Origin: Sphaerosporella brunnea
Taxonomy: Eukaryota > Ascomycota > Pezizomycetes > Pezizales > Pyronemataceae
Length of the DNA: 59,781 bases
NCBI GenBank assembly: GCA_008704415.1
Contig: VXIS01000276.1
Coordinates: forward strand, 5,001-64,781
Direction: 5' to 3'
The notes under the pieces were generated by a model. That model saw nothing but the letters and a program-made list of their open reading frames with translations. It was not told the DNA's origin and ran no database searches. Position 1 is the first letter of the stretch. The number at the start of each line of letters is the position of its first letter. Below are positions 29,634 through 40,169 of the stretch, in pieces. The position numbers were made by a program, and so were the translations under genes.

Positions 29634-32026
29634 AGTGGGTGACTCGCTGGCGCTTTCGCTGAATGTCGATTGGACATTGGACAGGTCCACGGCGTTGATG
29701 TTCATTCGTTGATGGCCTTGGTCAACAGAATATTATTCAATGTGTAGAACATTTTTCGACCTGGTGTCTCTATTGCTGATTTTGACCATTCCAATAGAAG
29801 CTCGGGAGAAGCCTTCAATTGTCGATAAAACACTAATGAGGCAGGCCATGACCCAAGCGGTTGGTATTGATCGTCTCATGGAACTTTCCCTCCGGCCGAA
29901 TGCAACACCATATGTAGCCCAAAACTCGGCACACATTTGATACGGTCTTTACGGTGACTTAGACCAGCTGAGGGGGAACGCTGTGTTTAACTGGGCTCGC
30001 TAGCATGGGGCGCTCGAGTCCCGCTCGCGAAGGGGAATAAGTACCGTAGAGCTTCGGTACATACCAAGTAGTTATGGTATCATCGCGAATGGATCATGCC
30101 GTGAACGACCCGGCAACGCGAAAGTTGTGACGATGAGATGTGTTCTGGTGATTGGTTATCACGCGGAAAGAAACAAGCGAGAGCGAACATGTTTCGCTGT
30201 GCGAGAGCACGGGACATCTCGAGCCTCGAGGCTGTCTCGGTCTTGTGAGACACGGGGGATCACTCAGACGCAATGCTGGGGGAATCGTGCACGTGGTACG
30301 CTCTGGTGGTTTTCTTATCATTGGAGACTCTTTTCTTTTTTTGCTTATCCAAGCCACTCTCCGTTATCACCATCGATATCTCCACTTCCTTCAGAAAGTT
30401 CAGAAAGGCAAAAGCGGTGGCTGACTAAATACTCTATGCGCACGTATCGTACATAGGGCCGTACCCTTTGCAATTGATTGTTGAGGGTTCCTCAACCGTG
30501 GAACCTCATCGATAGACAGCGGGTTCCCTAGGCTGAATCTCCGATGTAAACTGCCGCTCGGTGCAACGGGCATGCATGCACTGGCGATGGGATGCGAAGA
30601 CTTTCCCTATGCAAGGCGAGGAGCGTCTGTCTCTCTCTCACTCAGCGTGCAGGACCATAGCCTGGACGATTCGGACGATTTGCACACAAACGCGCAAGAA
30701 TGCAATGAAAAAAATTAACACCAAGCCGGCCTTATGTACCTTTTACTCGCTCAAAGCTGCTGTGCCTCTGGAGGCGTTTGGAGATGGAGATGAGACGTTT
30801 CCGCGAGTGGGGATTATTGGATGGCCTCGGGAGATGAGAGTGTCTCGGAGGCCTGAGGGGGGGGGACATGGGGCATGGGTCTGCCTTCCTGGGCAACGCT
30901 CCCAGACGCTCGTGGATGTTCCCGGCCTTTGGGTTGGGCGGAGTTAGCGGCGGGCCAGGAACGAGACTCCTCAAAAAGACCCTGCGTCCCTTGCCTCCGC
31001 TATCTCCTCTATCCCTTTCTTCTGATTCCTCGTGGACGGAGGACCAAGGAGATCCAACACCACCGTACGCAACCAGCCGACACCGCCCCGCGCCCCCATC
31101 CAACGAGAACAGTTGATTCTTGCAGAGTCATCGCACTGGTCAGCAGGCAAACACCGGGAAATAACGAAGACCAGGAAGAAGAAGGCCAAACGCACACTTA
31201 AGAGCTGCTTTGCGTCGAGGAAGAGGAGGAAGAGCAAAAGAGAGAGAAAAAAAAAAAAAAAAAGAAAAACTCTTCCCGCTTTTCCTGCGACGGTAAACGC
31301 CCGTTCGAACCTTCTTTATTTCTCGCCGATATCTCCCGTCACCGTCGCTTCATTTATTTGTCGACGTCGGTTTTCTCCTGTGCATAGAAAGTACCGCTCT
31401 GCTACTTGCTCGATTCGGCATCACCAACTACCTCCCGCACTCCCAAGTGCTTGGTAGTACATACCACCTTCACCCAGCAGCACAATTTGGTTTCGCCGAC
31501 GTGTCTGCAAGCGGGCATTTGGCTATCGCCTCCGCACCACATCACCATCGTCATCATCATCTCCACCTTTGCTGCGAGCATATACCTCTTTGCGGTCACG
31601 CACGCACGCACAATCTCTGGAGGACCAGAAGTCCGCGGCCCGGACTCATCGCTCGCGTCATAACCCCCTTCCGGAACGGAACCCTGACCGAACAAATAAG
31701 CTCAGCGAAGACCTCACGCGCCGCCCCGCTGTTCAGCCTCACCCGGTCGGTCCAGCCATACATATAGCGACCCAACCGAAGCGCTTCTGTGAGAGGTGGT
31801 TCCTTGATTCACATACATATAAACTTGGTACCGCCAAACGAACTGTTGGTTTTCGGATCACTTCCCAGGTAAAAATAAAATAAAATAAAAATAAAAAATC
31901 CCAGATCGATCAGCGAGCCTTCCTTACCTGCGCCCCGTCGCCTTGCACACACACACCGACATCATATATACAAAGTAGCATCCGACCATTCGTGCATATC
32001 CCTCCCCATCCAGGACTCGCTCAGAG
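29634..32026. other. Gene-poor spacer and leader of the Ser/Pro-rich protein gene
   Basis: No recognisable gene. There are several overlapping frames of simple composition on both strands between 30127 and 31900. An A-rich run lies at 31246-31269, and AAAATA repeats at 31870-31898. The last 600 bases, rich in C and A, are likely to be the promoter and long 5' leader of the gene that starts at 32027. Confidence 0.45.
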
Positions 32027-33142
32027 ATGCCGCATTCAACATTCTTCTCGACACCCCCTCCCCCAATCCCCGAGGCGAAGCCGTTGCCGCCGGTTGCGAA
32101 CACTACCACAACAACATCGCTTACAGGCTCTTCGCAACCCTCGGATGACTTCCTTGCTTCTCTGAAAGCCTCGCCTTTGCGATCGCCAATCAAGCCCACT
32201 TTCACGCTTCCGCCGGCAAGGAACCGTTTCTTTGTGATGACCCACGGCCACGCTCGCTCAAAATCAGAGAGTGCGACGATGACTCTTGCCCCGACTTCAG
32301 TCCCCGGCTCTTTCGCTCCACCCTCGCCAAACACCAGCCCCCGACTACGCACGCGCGAATACTCACCTCCGTTGCTTCGCACGTCAAGCTTGCCGCTGGT
32401 GATCCCCGAGGGCAGAAAACACAGAATGACATCCGCAACCCCTACTACACCCCCCGCAATTCCCCGCAGCCCGTTCCTGGGAGGAGTTCCCCGGAGCGCA
32501 TCGCCCACCCGCATATATGCAAGCTCAATATCTCCTGCTGGCATTAGGAGCGGGTACTACCCCGGTTCCTCGTTCTCTCCTAGAACCCCAAGCCCACCGG
32601 CGTATCTGGTGAACGAAGGGTACCCTTCGTCCTCTTCGTCTTCATCCCCGAGCACTCCAAACTCTTTGCGTTCACGGTCGCCCTCAATATCGAGTCTTGA
32701 GACTATCCCAGACACGCCAGATGCTGAGCAGGAAGCCCTGGAGCTAGAGATCAAGGAAGCGATGGAGCGCAAAGCGTCGAGATTGGAGAATGAAGAGGAA
32801 GATGATAGTGGCGCTAGCCGAAGGCGGAGAAGCGTGGATTTCGATCGTACGATCAGGTGGGGCGCGGCCGATAAGCGGAAGAGGTGGAGTGTCTGCGGAG
32901 GCGAAAAGCGAAGCGACCTGGATCTAGAGACAATCTGGGAAGAGGTGCTATGCACAGCTGAAGCCAACCACATCATCCATCGGGCCGAGGAGGACGAGGA
33001 GAGCGTCGGGAGCGACGAGCACGAAGACAGCACCGATCAGAGCGATGACCTCCACCAGGATAGCACTGAAGAGGAGGGCCACCTCCAAGACAGCGCCGAA
33101 GATGACGACATCCTTCTGGAGGAGGAAGAGGAGGAAGACTAG
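32027..33142 (+). CDS. Fungal Ser/Pro-rich intrinsically disordered protein (basic proline-rich type)
   Basis: A single exon of 371 codons starting MPHSTFFSTPPPPIPEAKPL. The first 210 residues are rich in Ser, Thr and Pro with many SP/TP sites (SPRTPSPPAYLV, TPNSLRSRSPSISSLETIPD). A short predicted helix follows (EQEALELEIKEAMERKASRL), then a basic patch and the motif KRWSVCGGEKRSDLDLETIW, which I recognise as recurrent in uncharacterised ascomycete proteins of this kind. The C-terminus is highly acidic (EEEEEED). No catalytic domain or membrane segment. Likely a regulatory or scaffold protein, but no function is established. The start is supported by the family-like N-terminus. Confidence 0.75.
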   Translation: MPHSTFFSTPPPPIPEAKPLPPVANTTTTTSLTGSSQPSDDFLASLKASPLRSPIKPTFTLPPARNRFFVMTHGHARSKSESATMTLAPTSVPGSFAPPSPNTSPRLRTREYSPPLLRTSSLPLVIPEGRKHRMTSATPTTPPAIPRSPFLGGVPRSASPTRIYASSISPAGIRSGYYPGSSFSPRTPSPPAYLVNEGYPSSSSSSSPSTPNSLRSRSPSISSLETIPDTPDAEQEALELEIKEAMERKASRLENEEEDDSGASRRRRSVDFDRTIRWGAADKRKRWSVCGGEKRSDLDLETIWEEVLCTAEANHIIHRAEEDEESVGSDEHEDSTDQSDDLHQDSTEEEGHLQDSAEDDDILLEEEEEED

Positions 33143-34323
33143 ATTTTCCTCGGACTTTGATGGCTACAGCCTTGGTCACAGTGGTTACCTACATTCCATC
33201 GCACATACTTTTTCGCCCAATTTACAACTTTTGTTTCCTGGCGAGTCGGACCTGGGGTTTTGACAGGGAGTTTATTGTGTTTGCGTGTTTTCATGACCTT
33301 TTCCTTTCTGTACTCTCCTTTATGGTTGATGGCGTATTTGAATGCTGATATGCACATATGTTTATATGAATACCCCTCATCGTTGGTCGTTATGATTACA
33401 TAGGTTTTTTGCTTTTGTCCTTTCTGATTCAGCACGGGGCATGGGAAGGGGTCGTCTTTTTCTGGCTTTTCGTTCACGGAGTTTATGCGCAGCCCTTGTT
33501 CTGTCGTTTATTGTTTCTTGGCAGAGCGTTGTATTTCTATTAGCCGGCGTGGTATTTGCGTTCAGTCCTGTTTTCTCGCTCTCAGTATGTACAACGGGCC
33601 TGGGGAGATACCTCTATCTGTATTTTCTTAGCATTGTCTCTCGACCTATCTGGATTTGGGATGGATGCGCGCTTCTCTGTAGGTGAAAAAGAAGGCACTG
33701 AGGCGAGCCGTGCTTCTTACTGCCTGAGAGAGCCATGATTGGGGGCATTTGGGGACGAAATTGAAGAAGAGTCATCTGTATACATTGTGCGATGCATGCA
33801 TGCGAGGGTCTCTCGAAGCGAAGCGGTACTTGATTTTGTCAAACGAAGAGGGGAAGTCCTCCACTTTGGGTGACTGCATGCTGGATCGACAGCGTCCCAA
33901 CCACCTCATTTATGGATGAGTGGATGAGCTGCGGGGTCGCGATGCGTCATGAAGATGGGAAACCCTTGCTTTTCAAGCCACGGGTTACCTTGGAGCATAT
34001 GATGAGCAACTTTCCGAAACAGGTTGCACGTGCCGGGAAATATGTATCTTTGGTTCACAGTATTTCGTCGATGTAAAGAAGTTTTCAGCATGATGGGTGG
34101 AGTAATAAATCCTGCGAAGAAAAAATAATCGAATCATGCCTCGTGTCCGAGTGCTCAATTGTGCTTAAACGGAGCCCTCTGCCAAGCTTCACGCTAACTA
34201 GCGCATCCCAGTCCCGAAATTTTCGAGAAACCCAGCAGCAAGCACCAACCCACTCACCACTCCCACTAACACCTTCGTCTCCCTCTTCCCGCCGTCGTCA
34301 CCTTCAGGGCATCATCAATCACA
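33143..34323. other. Intergenic region between two same-strand genes
   Basis: T/G-rich 3' flank of the Ser/Pro-rich protein gene, then the promoter of NHP2. No recognisable gene. Short plus-strand frames at 33441-33738 and 33870-34076 lack family motifs. Confidence 0.5.
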
Positions 34324-35112
34324 ATGGCCAAGGAAAAGAAGGAGAAGAAGGACAAGTCCAGCAAGAAGAGCAAAATTGAGGAGCCAGTATCGGATTCCAG
34401 CACGCGCATCTCGAAGAAGGAAAAGAAAGACAAGAAGGTATCGGCGAAGCTACGAACTCCTGACGCCGCGTCCGCGCTGCTGGATGCTCTCGAGGAGAAG
34501 AAACCCGTTGCTGAGACTGCCAAGAAGGGTACCTCTGACGCTGTTGTCGCCTCTGAGGCTATCGCTGAAGTTGTCGGCGCTCACATCGTTCCCGCGAGCG
34601 ACTTGATTGTGCCCTTTGCCCAGCCTCTTGCTGAGGACAAGCAGGCGAAAAAGGTGCTCCGGTGTGTCAAGAAAGGTTTGTCCTCTTTTCTCTCCTCCTC
34701 AATCCCCACTTCCTTGAGGGCATATCGTGTGCTGACGATTACATACACAGGCGCAAAGAACAAGTGTCTTAAGCGTGGTGTGAAGGAGGTCGTCAAGGCT
34801 CTTCGCAAGTCCCCCGCGGCTGCAGCCGGCGCCGCGGTCACTTCCAATGGCCTCGTCGTGCTCGCCGCCGATATCTCGCCTATGGACGTGATCTCGCACA
34901 TCCCGGTTCTCTGCGAGGACCACGGAATCCCCTACATCTTCGTGACTAGCCGTGCAGAGCTCGGAGCCGCAGGTGCTACCAAGCGTCCCACCTCTGTCAT
35001 CATGGCGATGCCCGGAAAGAAGTCGAATAAGGGTGATGATGATGGGTTCAAGGAGGCGTATGATGAGGCGATTAAGGTGGTCGAGTCGGCGCAGAAGGAG
35101 GTGGTGTATTAA
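34324..35112 (+). CDS. NHP2: H/ACA ribonucleoprotein complex subunit NHP2
   Basis: Core protein of H/ACA small nucleolar RNPs, which pseudouridylate rRNA and snRNA in the nucleolus. Two exons (34324-34675 and 34751-35112) give 237 residues. The N-terminal 60 residues are very lysine-rich (KEKKEKKDKSSKKSK). The L7Ae/NHP2 RNA-binding domain covers about residues 90-225: KKVLRCVKKGAKNKCLKRGV, KALRKSPAAAAGAAV, VVLAADISPMDVISHIPVLC, GIPYIFVTSRAELGAA. The 75-nt intron is a multiple of three and contains no in-frame stop, so an unspliced message would encode a 262-residue protein with an insertion in the RNA-binding domain. Splicing restores the conserved KKGAKNK, so the spliced form is the functional one. 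Confidence 0.95.
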   Translation: MAKEKKEKKDKSSKKSKIEEPVSDSSTRISKKEKKDKKVSAKLRTPDAASALLDALEEKKPVAETAKKGTSDAVVASEAIAEVVGAHIVPASDLIVPFAQPLAEDKQAKKVLRCVKKGLSSFLSSSIPTSLRAYRVLTITYTGAKNKCLKRGVKEVVKALRKSPAAAAGAAVTSNGLVVLAADISPMDVISHIPVLCEDHGIPYIFVTSRAELGAAGATKRPTSVIMAMPGKKSNKGDDDGFKEAYDEAIKVVESAQKEVVY

Positions 35113-35405
35113 TTACATACTCATACTTTCACTTTTGCGGCAAAAATTTGGGCTTTCTCATTGTTGCGCTGGGTCTTTTTTTTCTTGGCTTCCGTTGTTT
35201 TTTGTGCGGGTCTTGTGATGAGTGTACATAGACAGATGATACTGTTGACGACTCATATGGCCATTCTTGGCCCCCCATTGATGAAGTGAGAGGCCTCCCT
35301 CCATGTTAGATGCTGTTTCCTCCGCCATTACTCTTGCCATTGCTAAATGTTACACCTGGGCACCAAAATAGTGATATTGACTTTGGGGCCGAAAGCGGCA
35401 TCAAA

Positions 35406-35478
35406 GCCTCGCTAGCTCAATCGGTAGAGCGTGAGACTCTTAATCTCAAGGTTGCGGGTTCGACCCCCGCGTGGGGCT
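35406..35478 (+). tRNA. tRNA-Lys (CTT), without intron
   Basis: Full cloverleaf of 73 nt. The acceptor stem is GCCTCGC/GTGGGGC with G-U pairs, the D arm GCTCAATCGGTAGAGC, the anticodon stem TGAGA/TCTCA with loop CTCTTAA (anticodon CTT at 35439-35441), and the T arm GCGGG-TTCGACC-CCCGC. The internal A box (TAGCTCAATCGG) and B box (GGTTCGACCC) are intact. The downstream T-run is weak. Confidence 0.96.
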
Positions 35479-36039
35479 TAGGCATCTCATCTTCCTTTGG
35501 TGGCCTCCTTCGCGGTTGTTTTTTTGCGTGCCCTATGGGTGTGGCGGACATGGATGATCACTCGATGTTAGGCGGCGCGTTTTGGATCTGTTAGGTTTTA
35601 GGGTTTGGCTAGTTACTTAGAGCTCAGACATCGTGTTAAACTCTAGAGTTGTTGCGTTAGTGCACGATCATGCTCGGTTGTTGACCGGAAGCTCTCACGG
35701 CTACTTGCACAGAGGCACGACTCCAGCCATTGGACTTTTGGATTCATGGCCTGTACGGTCACTATAGTGTGCAGCTTTGACCCACAAACAGACTATGCAG
35801 TTGTGTATTGCCGGTGGAATCTGCGGCGGCAGAATTCCAAGATACGGGCAGCAGCATAACCCCTAGGTAGAAGGTAGTGTGAAGCTACCTCTGCCCGATT
35901 CGTTCCTGCGGTTGTTGTAACATCGTGAATGATTACGGCAGTCTCCCGTTGGTTCGCTACCTAGAGCTCTGGCGTTGTTTTTCTACAGCCCTCTGCTGCC
36001 CCAGCGCCTCCACCTTCTCTTGAATACCGACCATTGAAA
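35479..36039. other. Spacer after tRNA-Lys
   Basis: No recognisable gene or repeat. T-rich bases at 35519-35525 may serve as the RNA polymerase III stop. The remainder is presumably promoter sequence of the pseudogene at 36040. Confidence 0.45.
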
Positions 36040-36753
36040 ATGCAGCTCTCAGCATTCTTCTTGATCGCCTGCTCTAGCCTTCTGTTCCTCCCGTTCGCCA
36101 GCGTGGAATCGGCGGTGGAAAATACGGCCTCAAGAAGTGCATCGACCTCGGCGTGAGACCTGGGAAAATCGCCTGCTTCAATGTCTCTCCCTTCTGCCCT
36201 GCCAGCGAGCTCGCTGACAGAAACTAGTTCGACGACATCGAGACCTCTCCCAACACCGGCCTCGGAAAGCCACCCCCAATACCCTCTCCTCTTCTCAAGG
36301 CAGCGGAATGCTTTCAACATCACGCGGGGCACAGAGCTCGAGATCCTCCCGCCGAACAACCTCCACTCCGCCGTCTCAGCTCCCAACGCACTTTTAGCCT
36401 CGCGCTTTACTCCGGGCAACAAGTAGCGGCAGAGGTCAGGCGGGGATCAAGAGTTGCCCACGTTCCCCAGGGAGAAAGGAACTTTCGATCTCTTTGGCTT
36501 CTACGTGCAGCCGATGGAAGTCCCACCCGGTGTCATGGGCGTCAATTTGTACATCACTGCGGCGGGGGAGAACAGATTGAGGTTTGAGTATGCGGCCACA
36601 CTTACCCCCCTGGGGATGCAGGAGCCGTGGTATTTTGACCCCGAGCTCTTGGCTGGTGAGCAGTGGGATGGGCTGAAGAAGGTTACGGTCTGGGCGGAGG
36701 TGAGTGGAAGGGAGGCGACCTTGGATTGGGAGGTGTTTGTGGATGATTTGTGA
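36040..36753 (+). pseudogene. Secreted protein gene interrupted by two in-frame stops
   Basis: A single reading frame runs 237 codons from ATG at 36040 to TGA at 36751-36753, broken by TGA at about 36154 and TAG at 36424-36426. The N-terminus MQLSAFFLIACSSLLFLPFA is a good signal peptide. The later part (EKGTFDLFGFYVQPM, NLYITAAGENRLRFEYA, DWEVFVDDL) looks like a folded extracellular domain of unknown family. Both stops could come from C-to-T changes of CGA and CAG codons. A 53-nt stretch from GTGAGA (about 36152) to CAG could be an intron removing the first stop, but nothing removes the second and that splice would change frame. A degenerating effector or surface protein is likely. Confidence 0.55.
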
Positions 36754-37384
36754 ATTAAGTAGGTCCCCACATACTCCGCCGGGAGAGTCAGATGCTGATG
36801 TTGTAGATGGGGGAGGGAGACGGAAAGTGAGAGCTCTGGTGGTGAGACACAGGGTGAACTGAAGTACTTTAGCTCACATGCATGAAGCTAAGCTAATGAA
36901 AAGAATTCCGATGCATTAGTTCATTTGAGTAGTCCGAGTGATATAATATGGATGGCCTGCTCAACGCTGAGCATCAGGCCTCGCTACTCGACGTAAAAAA
37001 AAGTATCCGGACACTCAGTACCCCTGTCCCACAGCCAAGCCACGCAGCGAAAAATCGATAACTTCTCTGGATCTCAATCAAAAACTTTGGAAGAAGACGA
37101 TTTTTCGTTGCGCTGTTGGGTTTTGGTGGGGCACCCGCGGGTTGGGGGTTGTTACACAAGGTGTCCGAATATTTCTTAATCTCAAGGTTGCCCCGCGTGG
37201 GGCTGGCTGAAGGGATTGGCTTCAATCTTTCTTTTTGTTGGAGAGCTGAAGATTTTTATTTTTTTCGTGGGGCGCTAAGTTCGAGCCAGGTCCATGGTTG
37301 GACGCCACTGTTATCTACACTCCCGTGTGTTCATATCGCTGGCTGTTTTGAAGGAGGGAAAAACTTCACGCGTGCAAGAAGGTC
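36754..37384. other. Spacer containing a tRNA-Lys fragment
   Basis: No gene recognised. The tRNA fragment at 37173-37204 is listed separately. The stretch ends at an inverted-repeat element that starts at 37385. Confidence 0.45.
37173..37204 (+). pseudogene. tRNA-Lys 3'-half fragment
   Basis: The sequence from the anticodon loop (TCTTAATCTCAAGGTTG) to the acceptor end (CCCCGCGTGGGGCT) matches the tRNA-Lys gene at 35406-35478, but lacks about ten bases of the T stem and loop. It has no A box and cannot be a working tRNA. It looks like a partial duplication or a reinserted tRNA fragment. Confidence 0.75.
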
Positions 37385-38012
37385 GCGAGCAGTGTGGATA
37401 GTGCGTAATCGGTAATCCGGCCTTGTACGTACTTGAAATTCATACCTAAATGTAAGCGTAATCCGGGCTTTGTACTTGTAAAATATCTGGTAATCTAGCC
37501 AGTGTTCTACAGACAGGTGCTAAGCTAGTCCAAGGACCGCTCAAACACATCAACTTCCAGACTGCCCGCAGGTCCTCCCTTAATTCCTCCGGGCCTAGCA
37601 GCCGACGGAGAGGCGCCCAATGGCAGTCAAAACGCCGTGCAGCCATGTCCTGTTCTGCGTCACCTTCACATCCCTCTTCCCCAGAATTGCTATCACACTC
37701 CTCCGCTTCATCCTTTGTATCTGCTTCAGCGTAGTTGATTGTAGCCTGAGTACCCGATGGCTGCAGCGCTCGGCGGCTGAGGGAGGGATGGGTCCAGATT
37801 CGGGGGCAGGTGAAGCCAGCGTGGTATTCACTGGCAAGGAAAGGTTGTTTGGCGGGCCTTCAGGCCAGTGGAGCCGCTGATGGGGTTATTTTCACTTCCC
37901 GGTTCTCACTCGCTGCTGTTCTTTACACTCCTCTCGCCAATTTCGCGAGCCCGTACTTGTCAAAATTCCGGTAATCAGGGGGGGGGGGGGCTGTACTATC
38001 CACACTGCTCGC
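37385..38012. mobile_element. Possible inverted-repeat element, old
   Basis: GCGAGCAGTGTGGATAGT at 37385-37402 is exactly the reverse complement of the sequence ending at 38012. Further inside, weaker matches remain: GGTAATCCGG against CCGGTAATCA in inverted orientation, and GTACTTG against CAAGTAC-type sequence. A poly-G run (37979-37990) lies inside the right end. No clear target duplication and no coding capacity. Confidence 0.55.
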
Positions 38013-39120
38013 TACAGTAGTTCTCTACATGAGGGTTCGTCTTGACTCTGGGGACCGGGAAGGGGAATTGCGGGGGGAAGATGTACTCGTACGTGCAAGT
38101 TACTCAGCTGCGCGGAACCCTCCCAGGTAAATACAAGATGCCTGTCGGCGGAACAGTGCATGTAGAGTACACATAGGTGGTGTCGACGGTTATACTCAGA
38201 GGAGCTATCTTAAGAGCATGTGAGGTACTGGCATTGATTTAAATTTGGAAGCAAAAAGCTCGTCTGAAAGAGACATCTGTGGGAAATAGTGCACAATGTT
38301 AGTGATGGACCGAGTGATATCCAGTGAGTTCGCGAACACCCCCATCTCCACCACTTGTTGGTGAGCCACCTCTTCTTCTCGTGCTTCAGCCATCCACACA
38401 CCACAGGTTTTCTCGGTATTCGCGATACATACAATCCTTTTCGATGCGGGGTTTTTTGACTTTGCACTGCACTGCAATAAAGGAACTCCAAGAAGCCTGC
38501 CTATAAGGCAGAGTTCGTGCTGCGAAGGATGAGAGGCATACTGGAGAAGTTGGTAGTCTTCAAAAAGCGAGTGGTGGATTGAGACCAATGTTTTCTGGTA
38601 AGTTTATTTCTAACAAAATATAAATCATGCCAGCGGCTAATGTCGACAAGGCGCTGCATCGATTCTGGAATCGTTTGTCGTGTTCAAGAGATGTTTTCTC
38701 GTAAGTCCAGTCCTAACAAAACACAACTCATGGCTAATGGCGATAAGGACCGGGACATATGTAATTAACAAGAAGCTTCCCGCTTCTATCCGTATGCTAT
38801 TCCCCTCCAACATTCGGTCATAACTAAGTCTTTTTTCAGATTGGGTCCATTCGAGAGTGTTCAACTATTTCTGCAGCAGGGGCCTTGGGTCCTGAGTGCC
38901 GATGTTAAGAACAGCAGGATGAAGAAGTTCTCCGCGGCGCCCTGCCGTATCGTGCGCGCTGCGCCACACATAAAGTACTCTGTTGGAGTTCCGAAAGGAG
39001 GCGCCTTATAATCATAAGTGGGCGTATCGGGGTGAGGGCAGAGGAGAAGTTAAAAAGCGAATGCCAAAATTGAGACTTCGATTGAAGTAAGTCTTGGTTT
39101 TTGGATAAAGATGAGTCGTC
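38013..39120. other. Degenerate region with repeated short modules
   Basis: Two related 50-60 bp segments occur at about 38590-38645 and 38696-38750 (TTTTCTSGTAAGT, CTAACAAAA, GCTAATG, GATAAGG in the same order). Each resembles an exon end followed by an intron with a CTAAC branch site. A phrase like GGAGAAGTTGG..TTCAAAAAGCGAG recurs near 38551, 39044 and 40750. No continuous coding frame was found. This may be the wreck of a repeated gene. Confidence 0.3.
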
Positions 39121-39280
39121 TGAGGAAGATGAGAAAGTCGACACGCCTCATCAAATCAACAAAAAGCGCCTTTCTGAGGAAGATGAGAAAGTCGACACGC
39201 CTCATCGAATCAACAAAAAGCGCCTTCTGAGGAAGATGAGAAAGTCGACACGCCTCGTCGAATCAACAAAAAGCGCCTTT
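39121..39280 (+). repeat. Minisatellite of about 54 bp, three copies, partly coding
   Basis: Copies begin at 39121, 39175 and 39228. Copies 1 and 2 translate in one frame as an 18-residue unit, SEEDEKVDTPHQINKKRL. Copy 2 lacks one T, which shifts the third copy out of frame. Substitutions are few, so amplification is recent. Confidence 0.8.
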
Positions 39281-39497
39281 CTCAGGCCCAGGTTGCTCAC
39301 AAAACGCATATATTTGCTTCGCTGCCGCCTGTCTTCGAAGTTACGGCCACTGTTATAAAAAAAAAGGGGGGAGGGGGTTGCAACATGCTACCGCTTGCAG
39401 TACGTCTCGCGGTGGCTGGCTGACACCAGGCATAGCAAAGCGTTTTTTTTTTTTTTTTTTTCAAACACAAAACGCTCCGCCAGAGAAGAAAAAAACG

Positions 39498-40169
39498 ATG
39501 ACGAGGAAGCGTTCTCGCAACTGGAGGCTTGTACTGCAGCTATTTCAAGAAGAGGACGAGCTTTCCGTTGAAGCCGACCCTCCAACGCGTAAGTTTATAC
39601 ATCACTTCTCAAATCCACAAGCCCCCCCTTCTGATCATTTAGAGTTGTGCAACTAACGAAACCCCACAGAATTACAGAATGGAGAAGAGCTGGGTGAAGG
39701 CGCTAGGATTCCGACGGAGGCTGTGGCCCCCGAGGACACCAAACCGCGGACTGAGATTTTGAACAGGTCTTGCTCGTTGTGTAGAAGGTATAGCTCAGTC
39801 AATAGAAAAAGACGGTGCTCGAATCTATCATAGTTGTTGGTTTCCTTCCATTAAACTACATACGAGGGCCTTGGCCTTTCCCAATAAAGGCGATTAAAAT
39901 ATAGGAAAGAAATGACAAAGGAAACCGTCACTGTCCGACGATACAAGGTGATAGCGAGTCTGTTCTACACCACCAGCACCGGTCATCGACTCTGCAGCGG
40001 CCACTTTTGTGGAGCCTTAGTTGGAAGAAACGGGCAGCCAGAGACTTTCTGGTGCGTCCGGCCACAGGCTTTGAGCGCTCACGAGATAGTGGTTTTGAGA
40101 AGCACACCGTTCTTCGACCTCCGTGGGGATCGGGACTTGACGTTGGTGGCGGGTACCTATAAAGGTTAG
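39498..40169 (+). CDS. Hypothetical three-exon gene model
   Basis: Exons 39498-39588, 39670-39787 and 39905-40169 join in phase to a 157-residue protein. Introns have GTAAGT/CAG and GTATAG/TAG ends, and the first contains a CTAAC branch site. The protein starts MTRKRSRNWRLVLQLFQEED, has an acidic middle (EELGEGARIPTEAVAPED) and ends with RRYKVIASLFYTTSTGHRLC and LRSTPFFDLRGDRDLTLVAG. I do not recognise a family. Alternatively these are fragments of the degenerate locus around it. The consistent phases are the only positive sign. Confidence 0.35.
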
